From: Prochilodus magdalenae
Lineage: Eukaryota; Chordata; Actinopteri; Characiformes; Prochilodontidae
DNA: 64,000 nucleotides
Direction: 5' to 3'
Assembly: GCA_024036415.1 (NCBI GenBank)
Contig: JAMWET010003455.1
Location: 695,001-759,000, forward strand
Under the pieces are notes generated by a model. That model ran no database searches. It was not told the origin of the DNA and saw only the letters and a list, made by a program, of their open reading frames with translations. Of the stretch, positions 46,201-59,129 are shown in pieces (position 1 is the first letter of the stretch; every line of letters begins with the position of its first letter). A program made the translations under genes and the position numbers.

Positions 46201-49200
46201 GCCCAGATCGGTTGATAATCTAGCATGTTGGATATTCTTCAGGTGCCTTTGACCTACTTAGGAGTTCTTGCTTTTCTGGAGCACAGAACTCTGTAAAATT
46301 GTTGTTTATCTTCAGATTCCTTCTCGGCGGTTGTTGTGTCATATCCCCTCCTTCATGTTTGGAACACTGGAGGAAAGAAGACAGGCTATTTTTGTCAACA
46401 TGTCAAAGCACTAAAAAAAAAAAAAGTTCTTCCCTGCACTCTCTACGGCTGAGCAGTTTTGCTATCTTCAGCACCTTTGTAAGGCTAGGATGAAATTTAT
46501 AGAGTCTTAAATAGCTTTCATCTTCTAATACTAATAAAGCACCACAGTTTCTGACTGGTAGTATTGGTTTGGCCCACAAGCATAGCATAATGCATAGGGA
46601 TGTCATGTGTTTTCTCTATCCCAGAGGATTTTCAGAGAGATGGTGAAACTTGATGGTATTGAGGAAAACTTTGAAAGTCATTAAAATTACTCATAACTAG
46701 GGTTCTCTTTATGACTTGTGACTGCTCTGTAAGTTTTTACCCTACTCATTCTTGGCTTGCTTCCTAAAAGTTTTGACTTGGATCTTTGTCAAGTGTCTTG
46801 GTGACTGCTTATTGTACAAAGCCCTACACAGACAGTTGGATTGAGTCCAGTTAAATTCAGTTACCTGCCCCTGCAAGGAATTTCCAAACTAATACATTGC
46901 CATCAAGTGAGTAAAGCCAGTAACAAGTGACTCCTTTGCACTGAGACAAATGATCTTAGCTTAGTGAAACAGAACACCGAAAAGAACCAAAATGCAGTGT
47001 TGAATGCATTTAGTGAAGCAGTCTGCTCTTTCCAGGGGCTTCTGGGAGTTCCCTTGTCACACCACATGCCCTGTCATGCTCTTTCTGCTGCCTTAATATC
47101 TAAACTGGCCTTTCACCCCCACTGTACTTTCATATTCAAATATAGTAGGGAAATGACCCAGGCAAAACATTAACAGTTACAAATGACTCAGTCTAATTAG
47201 TAATATCCAAAAGTTCTACTATTGCTGATAGTGAATTACTATAATATGACTGTATAATATATATTATGCAAATTGTATTACGCTAACTTCTCTCTACTGG
47301 CTTTTCTTTACTGTCAGCCATACTACCATGATTTGGGGGAAGTATTCCTTTAACAGGAGGAAGAGACATTTGTTTGATAACAGTAGGGGGGGTTTGTGCC
47401 CATTCTGCCAGATGCTATCAGGATGTTTTGCAGGGACCGTTGTAGATTTGCATGCCCTTAGAGTGTTTTAAATTTTTTTTCAAATCTTGACCTTGTCTCA
47501 ACTGCAAGCATTTTATTATCTCTCTGAAAAACTATATCTCACTCATCTTTTTTTTATTTTTTATTTTTTTTGGGGGGGGTCTTTGGGCAGTCCTTATTTT
47601 TCTTTTCTTTGTTTTTTGATTAGTCATATTATGTGCTTATTTAAAGGCCTTTACATTTTGGAGTAATTTGTAGAGTGTCAATGCACTTCTGAGTGACTGA
47701 TGTAAAATCAGTGATGTGATGACAGGAGCACAGTCATTTCAAATTTTAAACAAGTGTAGAGAAAAGGAAGACTGATTATAAAACTGGGATGGGGTGGAAA
47801 AAATAAGTTTGTATCATCTCTCTGTTTCAGAGAAGAAAAGAGCGAACAGCTGCTGGACTGCAGGCAGGAGCTGGAGAACCTAGAGAAAGAGCTAAAGAGG
47901 ATTCAGCAAGAGGTATAACATACGTTCCTTGCTTCATTATAACCTGTTGTGGTGCTCAACATTATCCAGACACCATCAGACCAATCATGATTACATACAC
48001 AATCAAACACTGACATAATGATTATACATTTACTCATCTCCTTAACGTGTCCACAGTAAAAAGATGAGTACATCTTTTCACAGCAGTCATAAAGCACCAT
48101 TTCTGCCTATTGACAATGTCCCTCAGTTTTTGCACTATGACTTTTAAGTATAGTTGCTTCTCTTACTCTGTACTGTTCCTCTGTTATCCAGGATTAGCCA
48201 ACACTACAAACTCCTGCAGTCTAGGATTAGCTAACACTACAAACTCCTGCAATCGTACTGTGTTAATTCGGGATTTTAAAGTCTATTCCCTTAACCAATT
48301 ATTGGCTCAGCTGTTTTCACTTAGATAACGGCAGCACGTGTCTGGGTGTTGTGATATATTTAGAATGACCTGTAGACTTATTGTTCTTAAGCAAGGTGTC
48401 AAAACTCTAGTGAAATCTTTGGATCCAGAGACTGGATTAGCTCTAAGCCATTGACCACATGGACCAGTGTTCTGATATGTATGTCTGTGTGTGTTGATTA
48501 GAACCTACAACTGCTCTCTGATGCGCGGTCTGCCAGGGCCTACCGTGATGAGCTGGATGCCTTGAGAGAGAAGGCCATTCGAGTCGACAAACTGGAGAGC
48601 GAAGTGGGGCGTTACAAAGAGAGGCTCCATGACATTGAGTTTTACAGAGCCAGAGTGGAGGTATACAGCCGAAAGCATTTAACACACAGTACGACAAACA
48701 GAATAACATTACATTGTATTCTTTATTGTAAAGTTTCTGCAATATAAGCATTATTGTTCTCTCTTAGTAATGTTTGGCCTTTCATCAGATTTATTTTGAT
48801 ACATTAGGGTCTTTGCCTAAAACTATTTTAGCCTACAGAGGTTATTAAGAGGTGCATCATATTTGGTCCCACAGGAACTGAAAGAGGACAATCAGATTCT
48901 GCTGGAGACAAAGAGCATGCTAGAGGACCAGCTGGAGGGCTCCAGAGCTCGTTCTGATAAACTGCATGAATTGGAAAAGGAGAATCTGCAGTTGAAAGCC
49001 AAAATCCACGACATGGAGATGGTAAGTGGACTAGAAGATTATAGATAACTCTTGTATAAAGAACATGACTAGATACTGTAACATGACTATTTAACGTGTT
49101 TGCATTAGTCCGCATGTGGTACTGTATGTCTATCAGGAGCGGGACATGGATAGGAAGCGCATAGAGGAGCTACTGGAGGAGAACCTTGCATTGGAGATGG

Positions 49201-52200
49201 CTCAGAAGCAAAGCATGGATGAGTCCCTACATTTGGGCTGGGAGCTGGAGCAACTTTCCAAAACCACCCCCGAGCTCACAGAGGGTAAGCAGTTTCATGG
49301 CCTTAGCACCAGCTAACTTGCAGATTGCCCTCAGCTTATTCACACATGATTGATTAGCGTAATTAATATTTAATGGCCACAGATCCCAGATTACCACACA
49401 GTCCAGGTTTGACAAAGCTAATAAGGTTAACTAGGTCTAAATCCCAGATAAACCCTTGGTTGTTTAGCAAATGAGCTCAGCTCAGCTTGTTTGTTACAGT
49501 TCTTGAAGTGTGCAGGTGAGAAGGCTTATTATGTTTTTTGCTGTAATGCCTGCAGTTCCACAGAAGTCTCTCGGTCATGAGGTGAATGAACTGACCTCCA
49601 GTCGGCTCCTGAAGCTGGAGATGGAGAACCAAACACTCCTAAAGACAGTGGAGGAGCTGAAACGCTGTGGCGAGGCTAGTACACGCCTTCTCAAAGCTGA
49701 GAAGGAGAACCATAAACTCAGCCAAAAGGTCAGTTCGTGCATCCGTTCTCCGGCTCCAGGTTCACGTATGTGCTGTCTTTGCTGTGGGGGCTCCAGACTC
49801 AGAAAAAGCTCACTGTGGCTCATAATAAAAGGAGCTCAGTAAGGACAAGAGAGACGGAAGGAACAAAAGAAGCCTGAAGGTCTCTTCACAGGACTTTAAT
49901 CTCAAAGGCTATTCTTTCAGACTTGAATTATTTTTGCGAAGCAAAGCGCTCCATTTTAAGCTTAGAGTAAGTCATGAATAAAATGCAATTTCCCCATACA
50001 AAGGCAAGAAAGTCAGGCAACTGAAAGAATGAAATGGAGGGTTGCTGTAGCTCAAGCACTAGTGCTGGAAAATACAATAGCTGCTTTCAGCCCAGACGTG
50101 TGCGGCCCTAAGCTGTCAACTAAGCAGCTTTGACAGAATTAGATACTACAGATAGAACATAGAAATGATGGGCTTCGAATCTTCTGTATGTGTCTGTGTG
50201 ACTCTGTGTTTGTCTACATGCCTCTGCATGTACATGATGCAGTATAATTATATGTTTCCAAAAGCTTTGAATTTATTAAAAAATAGAATGTCTGCAAGGA
50301 TGAACGCCCTCCAGATGAGCTTTGCATTGCAGCTGCTTCTGTGTTTCACGGACAATGCAGACACACACTGTTCCTCCCTCGCCCTCCATAAGTGTTAATT
50401 ACCCCTGTCTGATCCCACACCCCACATTTTAGCTGCAAGAATAGGAAGGTTGAGTCAAAAGACTACTTGGGTTACAGCTGCACTCCTCTTGCCCCTTTGA
50501 AATCAATCAGCTAATTGATGTGCACATGTGTGTAATCTACCCACTTTTTGTGCATAAGTCTGGTTGGTGGGTTAGTGATATTTTTTTGTGTGTTTCTGGA
50601 TGTTGTGTGCAGCTGGAACAGCTGGAGATTGAGATTCGCATGGACAAAGAGAGCCTGCGCAGTGCTGAGAGCCTCAGCTCTGACCTGATGAAAGAGAAAG
50701 CTCAGCTACAGAAAACCCTGGAGACCCTGCGAGAAAACTCAGAAAGACAGGTGCGTTTTCGTCTCCTAGTAGGTCTGCAAAGGTCAGACAAAAGTTTTGT
50801 TTCTTTCTTTTTTAAAGTAACATTACGATAATAATGCACTCTAAAAGAACAGTCTCAGAATCATTTTGGTAATACACTGACTTATAAATAGGGTGTAATT
50901 AAAAGGGGTCACAATACAATTCTACATTGATGTCTTCCTATAGCTCAGCGAATCAGATTTAGCTATTTAATACAAAGATTTTTTTTGTAACAAACAGAAC
51001 ATACATTGACATATCGAATGCTGTAGAGTTGTGGTTACATACTTTTAAGCATTTAAGAATAAATGAAATGCCTCAAAGCATAATGAAAGATCTGTATTCT
51101 GCCTTGTTTGTAGCCTCAAATACTTAAAAAATTTTAAAGGATACACTTTAGATATTTAAAAAGATATTCGATAAATTTGCAAATAAAACTCCATGAAATA
51201 ACTGATGCTCTTCTTCACCAGGAACAACATACGTATTTATTTCTCCATTAAAAACTTGTAAATACATTTATATAAAATAATTTAAGAAGAAGACACTTAT
51301 CTACTTGTCTATCTTGACTTGAAAAATCTCAGTCAACTGACACATCTCCAACTCATGATTCGACGCGTCGATTTTCAGGGGGCAGCCCTACCGCACCCAT
51401 GATTTGTAACCAACGATGGAGTGTATAAAAGTAGCACTTTTTGAGTGATACTGCCCCAACTAGTAGATGTCTTCTGAACAGAAGATGCTGTAGATGCTGA
51501 ACAGAAGCATTTATTTGGCAACATGCTGCCTCTACAGCTTAGTGGAGGAGCGTAGTGCAAAGAGAGGAATTAGGTGGATGTTTGAACAGGAACAAAAACC
51601 CAAGCATTGATGTTTTCACGTCACATCGATGCATTGAATTATTTGCTATTACAATGCATTACACGTCATCTGCCCTCAGTCCTGTTTCAGGTTAGCATGC
51701 AACAAAATAAAGTACATTAAGGTTACCAAAACTTTGGAACCTCCTATTATAAAATCCTGTAATATTACTGTACTCTTAAACAGAATTCTTCTTGAGCTTT
51801 TTCCATTGTGTGGGTATATCAGTAATATATTGTGATAACATGGGGAAAACAAACATTTGTGTAGCAAATATAGAAGCATTTGTTCTTGTCTATTACAAAT
51901 AAGACATGAGTGCTGTTAGTTTACCCCGATTATTTATTCATCTAATACACAGGCATTTTGTTGGAGCTTGCCAGTTTTTATTTAAAACAAGATTATATAC
52001 TCTTAAAAAAATTCATCTTATTTACTTCATCTTCTCTTTTCATTAACTGAAATATGTTATTTATTAAAAGTTTACAATACACTTCATCAGAATTATGCTG
52101 CTTGTTAGAATGAGTAGAGTGTAAATTGTATTCACCCTATGCTTTTGTGACTAAAGGTTACATCTTATTTTCTGTTTCTCATTGCGCAGGTAAAAGGACT

Positions 52201-55200
52201 GGAGCAGGAGAATGACCACCTGAACCAGACTGTTGCCTCCCTTCGACAGCGTTCTCAAGTCAGCGCTGAGGCCAGAGTCAAAGATGTCGAGAAGGAAAAC
52301 CGTGTCCTTCATGAGTCCATCAAAGAGACCAGTAGCAAGCTCAACAAACTCGAGTTTGAGCGCAAACAACTGCGCAAAGACATGGAATACTATAAAGAGA
52401 AAGGCGAGAAGTCTGAGGAGCTAGAGATGGAGGTCCATCGCTTGGAACGAGAGAACGAAGTGCTGCAGAAGCGAGTGGCCAGCCTTAGCATCACTTGTGA
52501 GAAAGTGGAGGCCCTGGAGAAGGAGAACACTGAGCTAGAGGCAGAAAGCAGAAGGCTGAAGAAGAAGATTGACGGGCTGAGAAATACTGCCCTTCAGCTA
52601 GAGGCCTTGGAAAAGGAGAATGCTCAGCTGGATGAGGAGAACTTGGAGCTACGGCGCACAATTGAATCACTAAGGTCTGCAGGTTCCAAAGCGGCTCAGC
52701 TGGAGCTGGAGAACAGGGAGCTGGAGAGTGAAAAAAGCCAGCTTCAGAGGAGCTTAGAGCTGTTGAAAGCTTCTTCAAAAAAGACTGAAAGACTAGAGGT
52801 GAGTTACCAAGGCTTAGACTCTGAGAATCAGCGGCTCCAGAAGGCACTAGAGAACAGCAGCCGCAAGATCCAGCAACTGGAGGGTGAGCTTCAGGACTTG
52901 GAGAGTGAGAACCAAAACCTTCAGAGGAGCCTAGAGGAGCTCAAGATCTCGAGTAAGCATTTGGAGCAGTTGGAGCAGGACAACAAAGTTTTAGAGCAGG
53001 AGAGCTCACAGCTGGAGAAAGACAAAAAGCAACTGGAAAAAGAGAACAAGCGCCTGCGACAGCAGGCAGAAATCAGAGACTCCAAATTAGATGACGACAA
53101 TCAGCGCATCTCGCATCTTGAGAAGGAGAACCGCGCCCTTGGCAAGGAAGTGATCGCCCTCAAAGACTCCTACAATCGTGTCAGAGACCTTGAAAGGGAC
53201 AACAAGGAGCTAGTGAAACAAGCCACAATCGACAAGAAGACACTGGTCACATTGAGAGAGGTAAATACCCAACATAACAGCTACAAAGGAACCGCTAATG
53301 GAAAGGGTGAAAAATCAAGTCTACACACATTTCACACCAATAATAAATATAGTTGCTTTTTTATTTATACACATTATAGATAATAGTATATTAGACAATG
53401 CCATTACTATTTAAGAGAGTCCTTTTAAGATTATGTAACAACTTGACAGACTTTTTGCTTATTAATTCAATGTTTAAGAGTGTGGGATGTTTAAGCCATG
53501 TGATTTTTACTATGCTTATGGTCACCAAAAGTGTTTTTAATATTCAGTTCTGATGTTTTGTGATTCAGGAGCTTGTAAGTGAGAAACTGCAAAGTCAGCA
53601 GATGAATAATGATCTGGAGAAACTAACTCACGAGCTAGAAAAAATTGGCCTGAATAAAGAGGGACTGTTGCACGATGAGCAGAGTTCGGATGCCAGGTAA
53701 CTTATTTTTAATAAATTGTTTATTTACACATAGGCCTGTTTTTAAAAATATATAAATGTGAATAAATTGGATTTCTGCTGAGCACTTTACAGCATCTTTT
53801 TTTTCAAAGGAAAAAAGGCAAACTTGTAAAACCTTCTTCCAAACTTTCAAAATTGCTAAAGTGAGATGACATCCAGAAAACATAGATTTTACAGTGTCAT
53901 ACATTTCGTTGTGTAACACTTGAGCGATGGTGTAAGAATGATATCCTGTTTTTGATATAATATTGGATATGTTGGTGGAGACTGTTGCTGATTGTAAATG
54001 TGCACTTGTCTTCTGTGACTCCCAGATTTAAGCTGCTGGAGTCAAAGCTGGAGTCCACTCTGAAGTCTTCACTAGAAATTAAAGAGGAGAAGATTGCTTC
54101 CCTAGAAGCTAGACTACAGGAGTCTTCAAACCTTAACCAGCAGCTCCGTCAGGAACTTAAAACAGTGAGAATTTGTCATATTTCATTTCAAATCAGTGTC
54201 CAGTACATTTCATTGTACATGATTGCACTTGTTAATTAAAAAACTTGAGGTGAAACTACTTAGATGATTTATAGAAGAAATTAAGTCAGTTCTGTTTTAG
54301 TTGGTTATTAATATGCCACACTATTCAGAAACACCCTTATGAGTAATAAAGGTTAGTTCATGTTTTGACCTTTGTCAACTCAAAATAATGTACTGTCACT
54401 TTACTTCACAAACACGTCTCAACCACCAATAACACCATCAGGTAAAGAAGAACTATGAGGCTCTCCGCCAGAGGGAAGAGGAAGAGCGCATGGTGCAGAG
54501 TTCACCCCCTAGAGGAGTTGAAAACTCACAGAGCCTCAGTAAATGGGAGAAGGAGAGCCATGAGGCCACTAGAGAGCTGCTGAAGGTCAAAGATCGTCTA
54601 ATAGAGGTGGAGAGGAATGTAAGTAAACTAAATTGTTTACCCTATACTGTAACAAAGCAGCGTCTTTTAAATAAAGATGTATGTCCCACTGCATTTTTAG
54701 ATTAACTGACAAAATGAAAATAAAAAAAATCTTTTTATCTATATGTCATGTCAGTGATTGCTTGTGTACATTTTACCAGAATGCCACTCTTCAAGCAGAG
54801 AAGCAGGCCCTCCGCACCCAGCTGAAACAGCTTGAGACTCAAAGCAGTAATCTCCAGGCTCAGATTCTTGCCTTGCAGAGACAGACTGCCTCGCTGCAGG
54901 AGAATAACACTACCCTGCAGACCCAGAATGCCAAACTACAGGTCTCTAGAATCTTGAAACCACTATTGTGTCTCTCTCTTTTTTTTCTCATCCATCCTAG
55001 CTTCACTGTCATCAGAATGGTACCTTAGCCTTTTCTCTCTGCCTCTCTCTTTCACTTTCATCTGTCCTCTTATATCCCTAGCCCAGCCTCGTGACTAGTT
55101 GAATGCAGAGTTTGGCTTTGCATCCAATATGGCACAGTTTGTACAGGGATTTAGATTAAGCAACAGATCAAGCCAAATTTAGGTCAGTTGTAACACTGGG

Positions 55201-58200
55201 TTTAGTTCCATCTGCAGCTGTTCGCAAGTTTTACTTACAAATGTAACAAGGATTTTAGTTCAAAAAGCATTTTCAGTCGTTGGTTTATGAGTACACCCAG
55301 TCTACTCAGCTCCCATTACAAATGCCTATATGTCCCTCTGCAGTCAAATTCATGCTTTTAGTCCACATGGATTATTTTAAATAAGATCATTTTACTAAAA
55401 ATAGTGCGTAAGCCTGTGTTTCATGATCCAACAGAAAATTGGTGTTAAAGTGGTCAGCCAAAAATACTAACATGGCTAGTAGAGCACGACAGCCAGCCAT
55501 TAGCATGACCATGCTAACTGCTGGGCTTTACAGCCTGCTAATATAAAGTCATGATCATGCAAATGTTTTGGTTTCAATAGGATCTAGTTATTGTTAGCCA
55601 CATTGGCTTTCTTGGCCAAACTATACTTTTAACAGAGTAGTGTATATGTAATCTCTACGTGTCCTCTCTACATTCAGAGAGGTCAGTGTCACATTTCCTG
55701 TTTGTTCTATTATCCACAGGTGGAGAACTCAACCTTGAGCTCCCAGAGTGCTGCACTGGCAACCCAGAATGCTCAACTGCAGAGCCAGCAGTGCAGCGCA
55801 GAGAGCGAAAGAGATGGGGCAGTGCGAGAGCGAGAGGAGCTTCGCACCACCTATGAGCTTCTCCTGCGGGACCATGAGAAACTGGCTGCCCTCCATGAAC
55901 GGCAGGCTGCTGAATACGAGGCACTAATTGGCAAACATGGCGGCCTGAAAACTGCACACAAGAGTCTAGAGGTGCAGCACCGTGACCTGGAGGACAGGTA
56001 AGATCATCCATAGACTGGAAAAAAAAAACTTTTTATAAGTATTATTATTATTGTACTGTATTCCTTCATTCAGGGTTTGCGGGATTTTTTAAAGACAGTA
56101 TAAATTTGATTTGTTACTGTAGTATGATTAGCAGGAGTAGCGATGCAAGCTTGTGTATCATGACATGTTTGAATGTATAGGTATAACCAGCTGCTGAAAC
56201 AGAAGGCTCAGCTGGAGGAGCTTGAGAAAGTGCTGAAGGCAGAGCAGGAGAAGATGCTCTCAGAAAACAAGAGCCACCAGGCCACTGCTGCAGAGTACCA
56301 CAAACTGAAGGAAGACAATGACAAGTGAGTGGCTTAAACCAGCACCTGATGGTCTTTTTTTTTATTATTTCACTCTTTACTTTGTGTGTAATTGTGTAAC
56401 TCCTGTGTTGCACTTAGAATATTTTTGCAATTTTGTTTGTTTAAAGTGTAAGTTGAGGGAATAAACATAATCCTTCTTTTTTTGCCCAAGGCTCAACACT
56501 AACTACCAGCAGCTGCTGAAAGACAACGAGGGGCTTCAGGCTGACCACAAGAACCTGAAGAGCCAGCTGAATGCAGCTAAATTGGAGCAGACACGCCTGG
56601 AAGCTGAGTTCTCTAAACTTAAAGAACAGTACCAGCAGCTGGACATCACTTCCACCAAACTCACCAATCAGTGTGAGGTAAATTTACCACATTGTCAGCT
56701 TCTAAGCCTGAACAGGGCTAGAGTAGGGTTTGTAATTGTGAGCTCATTTTTATTTCCTAATGGAAGCCTAACATGCTTGAAAGAGGACATCTGTTCATCT
56801 CTGATGTCCTAGGGAAAAAACTGAAGGTTGGATGGACTTGTGCTTTTTTATTGTCATCATGTTCTTGAATAAAACATAACTTTACAATAGAGTGGTAGCT
56901 GAATTGATAGCAGATGTCCATGCTGAGCCTCTAAGCTATTTAAACGCTGAAGAGGGTTAAGTCCTCTCCACAGGAATGCATGTGCTCATCACAGATCTTA
57001 CAGCCCCTGGCATGGGCATGTCAAACCCTGTCTCTTGTCGTTATGTCCTATTGGAGTTAGGGGAGGGGCAAAAACCTGTTGTGGAACACTTTCTCCCAGA
57101 TTGCGGCCCTGGAATGCATATTTAATCCAAAGGTCATTTTTTTTATTTTCTGTAAAACAGTTAATAGGTCATAATACAATCTTTGTGGAATGCTATGGGA
57201 TATACAAAATAAAATTATCTTTAAAACAGGGAAATACTTTCTTTTTTTTGATTGGTAATAAACGTTCCTGTGTGCTCTTAAATAATATTGTCTTTAAAAA
57301 CAATGGCTGTCTAATGAGTGACCTTTGACACGTTACTATGCTTAAAAGTTATATTATATAGGAGAGTGAGACTTTTTTTGTTACACTACATACAGTATCA
57401 GTGATTACTTACCTCTTTCTAGTTACTGAGTCAGCTGAAGGGGAATTTGGAGGAGGAGAACCGGCACCTACTAGACCAGATCCAGACCCTTATGTTACAG
57501 AACCGAACACTGCTGGAGCAGACCATGGAGAGCAAGGACCTGTTCCATGTGGAACAGCGGCAGTATATGTACGGCATTACCCCACAACTACATTATTACC
57601 CACATACATATTTAACCATTTAAATGATATCCACACCCTATACGGGTACTTGACCCAATTTTTGAATATACCATATCATAGTAATAAACTGGCTCTAATA
57701 TTCAAATGGTGCTTAGGTCCTTGATTAAAAAGATCAGTTATGTTAGACTGGAGCTAATCATGGTGGGAGATTTAATTGCTGTTTCATAGCTTTTCGTAAC
57801 ATTCTGATCATATTTCTTTGTCGCTCATTCTGTTTGGCCCTTTTTGTTTTATTTTGTTTCTCTCTGTTTCTGTTCCTTTAGAGATAAACTAAATGAACTG
57901 AGAAGACAGAAAGAGAAGTTGGAGGAGAAAATCATGGATCAGTATAAATTCTATGACCCCTCACCACCCCGAAGGTTTGTGCTAATTTGGGGGTGTTCTA
58001 ATGGACATTTCTGGAGACTCACTTTTCTAATGTAGTTGTTACATTTCTTGCAACATATGATATGAATGTACATGAGGAATGTATTAATAGACACTTTGGT
58101 CACACTGATATAACAGCTAATATATGCCAGTTATAGCACATGTTTTTGGTCACTTTTTCAGAGCCTGGATCAGCAGGTATTTTTGCATAAAGAATAAAAC

Positions 58201-59095
58201 CATGTTGCATGTTTACTGATTTTAAAACCAGCCCCCAGACTTACATTTTGGCTGTGTTGTGCAAAATGGAGACTGAAGTGTGTTCCTTTTGTACTTACTC
58301 ATTTATGGATTGTGACATGCACAGTACAGTGCTCTTTGTTGTCCTGCATGCCTTTTATTTTCTATATAGATTTCCTCTTTCTGTGACAATGCATAACGTT
58401 CTATGCATTCTCCTTTGGAACAAAGAGCAAAATGTATCAGCTATAGTTTAGACAAACTAAGACTTTGTGATTTTGTCTGGCAGAAGAGGCAATTGGATCA
58501 CCCTGAAGATGAAGAAGCTGATCAAACCGAAGAGCCGTGAGCGGATGCGTTCCCTCACCATCACACCAACCCGCTCAGAGTCCAGTGATGGTTTCCTGGC
58601 CGGCACATTAATGCTGCCAGACAGCCAGGACAGTTCATCTATGGGTTCTGGCTCACTGGATGACCCCCTGAGCCACAAGAGGAGCAGCAGTGAGTATTAT
58701 CTGAGCTTTGTTCTCCAGCTGCAGCCCCTAGTGTTAGAATTCCAGTCAGAATATTTAATAGATGGGGAGAAGTCTTTAATATGTTGTGGGACTGACCACA
58801 TGAGGTATGGTATACTGTATTGCATAAGGCTCTAGCATTTTATGCACATTATTAAATTGTTCTGTTTGTTATATTTTTGAGCCCTACAGATATAATTTGT
58901 TTCCTCATAACAGACAGGCTTCAACTATACAGACAGATGTGGCCTTTTTAATCTTTGTTAGAGATTCCAGAACATGTTTCCTCTCTTTCAGTTTCCAGGC
59001 AGTAATGCCTGAGGGTGCTTTCTAAACGTCCTTATGCTTCTTTGCTGGAGACTTTTATTTTGCTGTTCAGGCTAATGCTTGATTTGCCTGTTTTT

Positions 59096-59129
<34 letters not shown>

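Noticed and set aside
52491..52847. 118-codon minus-strand open frame
   Set aside because: It is antisense to the long ccdc88a coiled-coil exon, whose Leu/Glu-rich codons leave the reverse frame free of stops.
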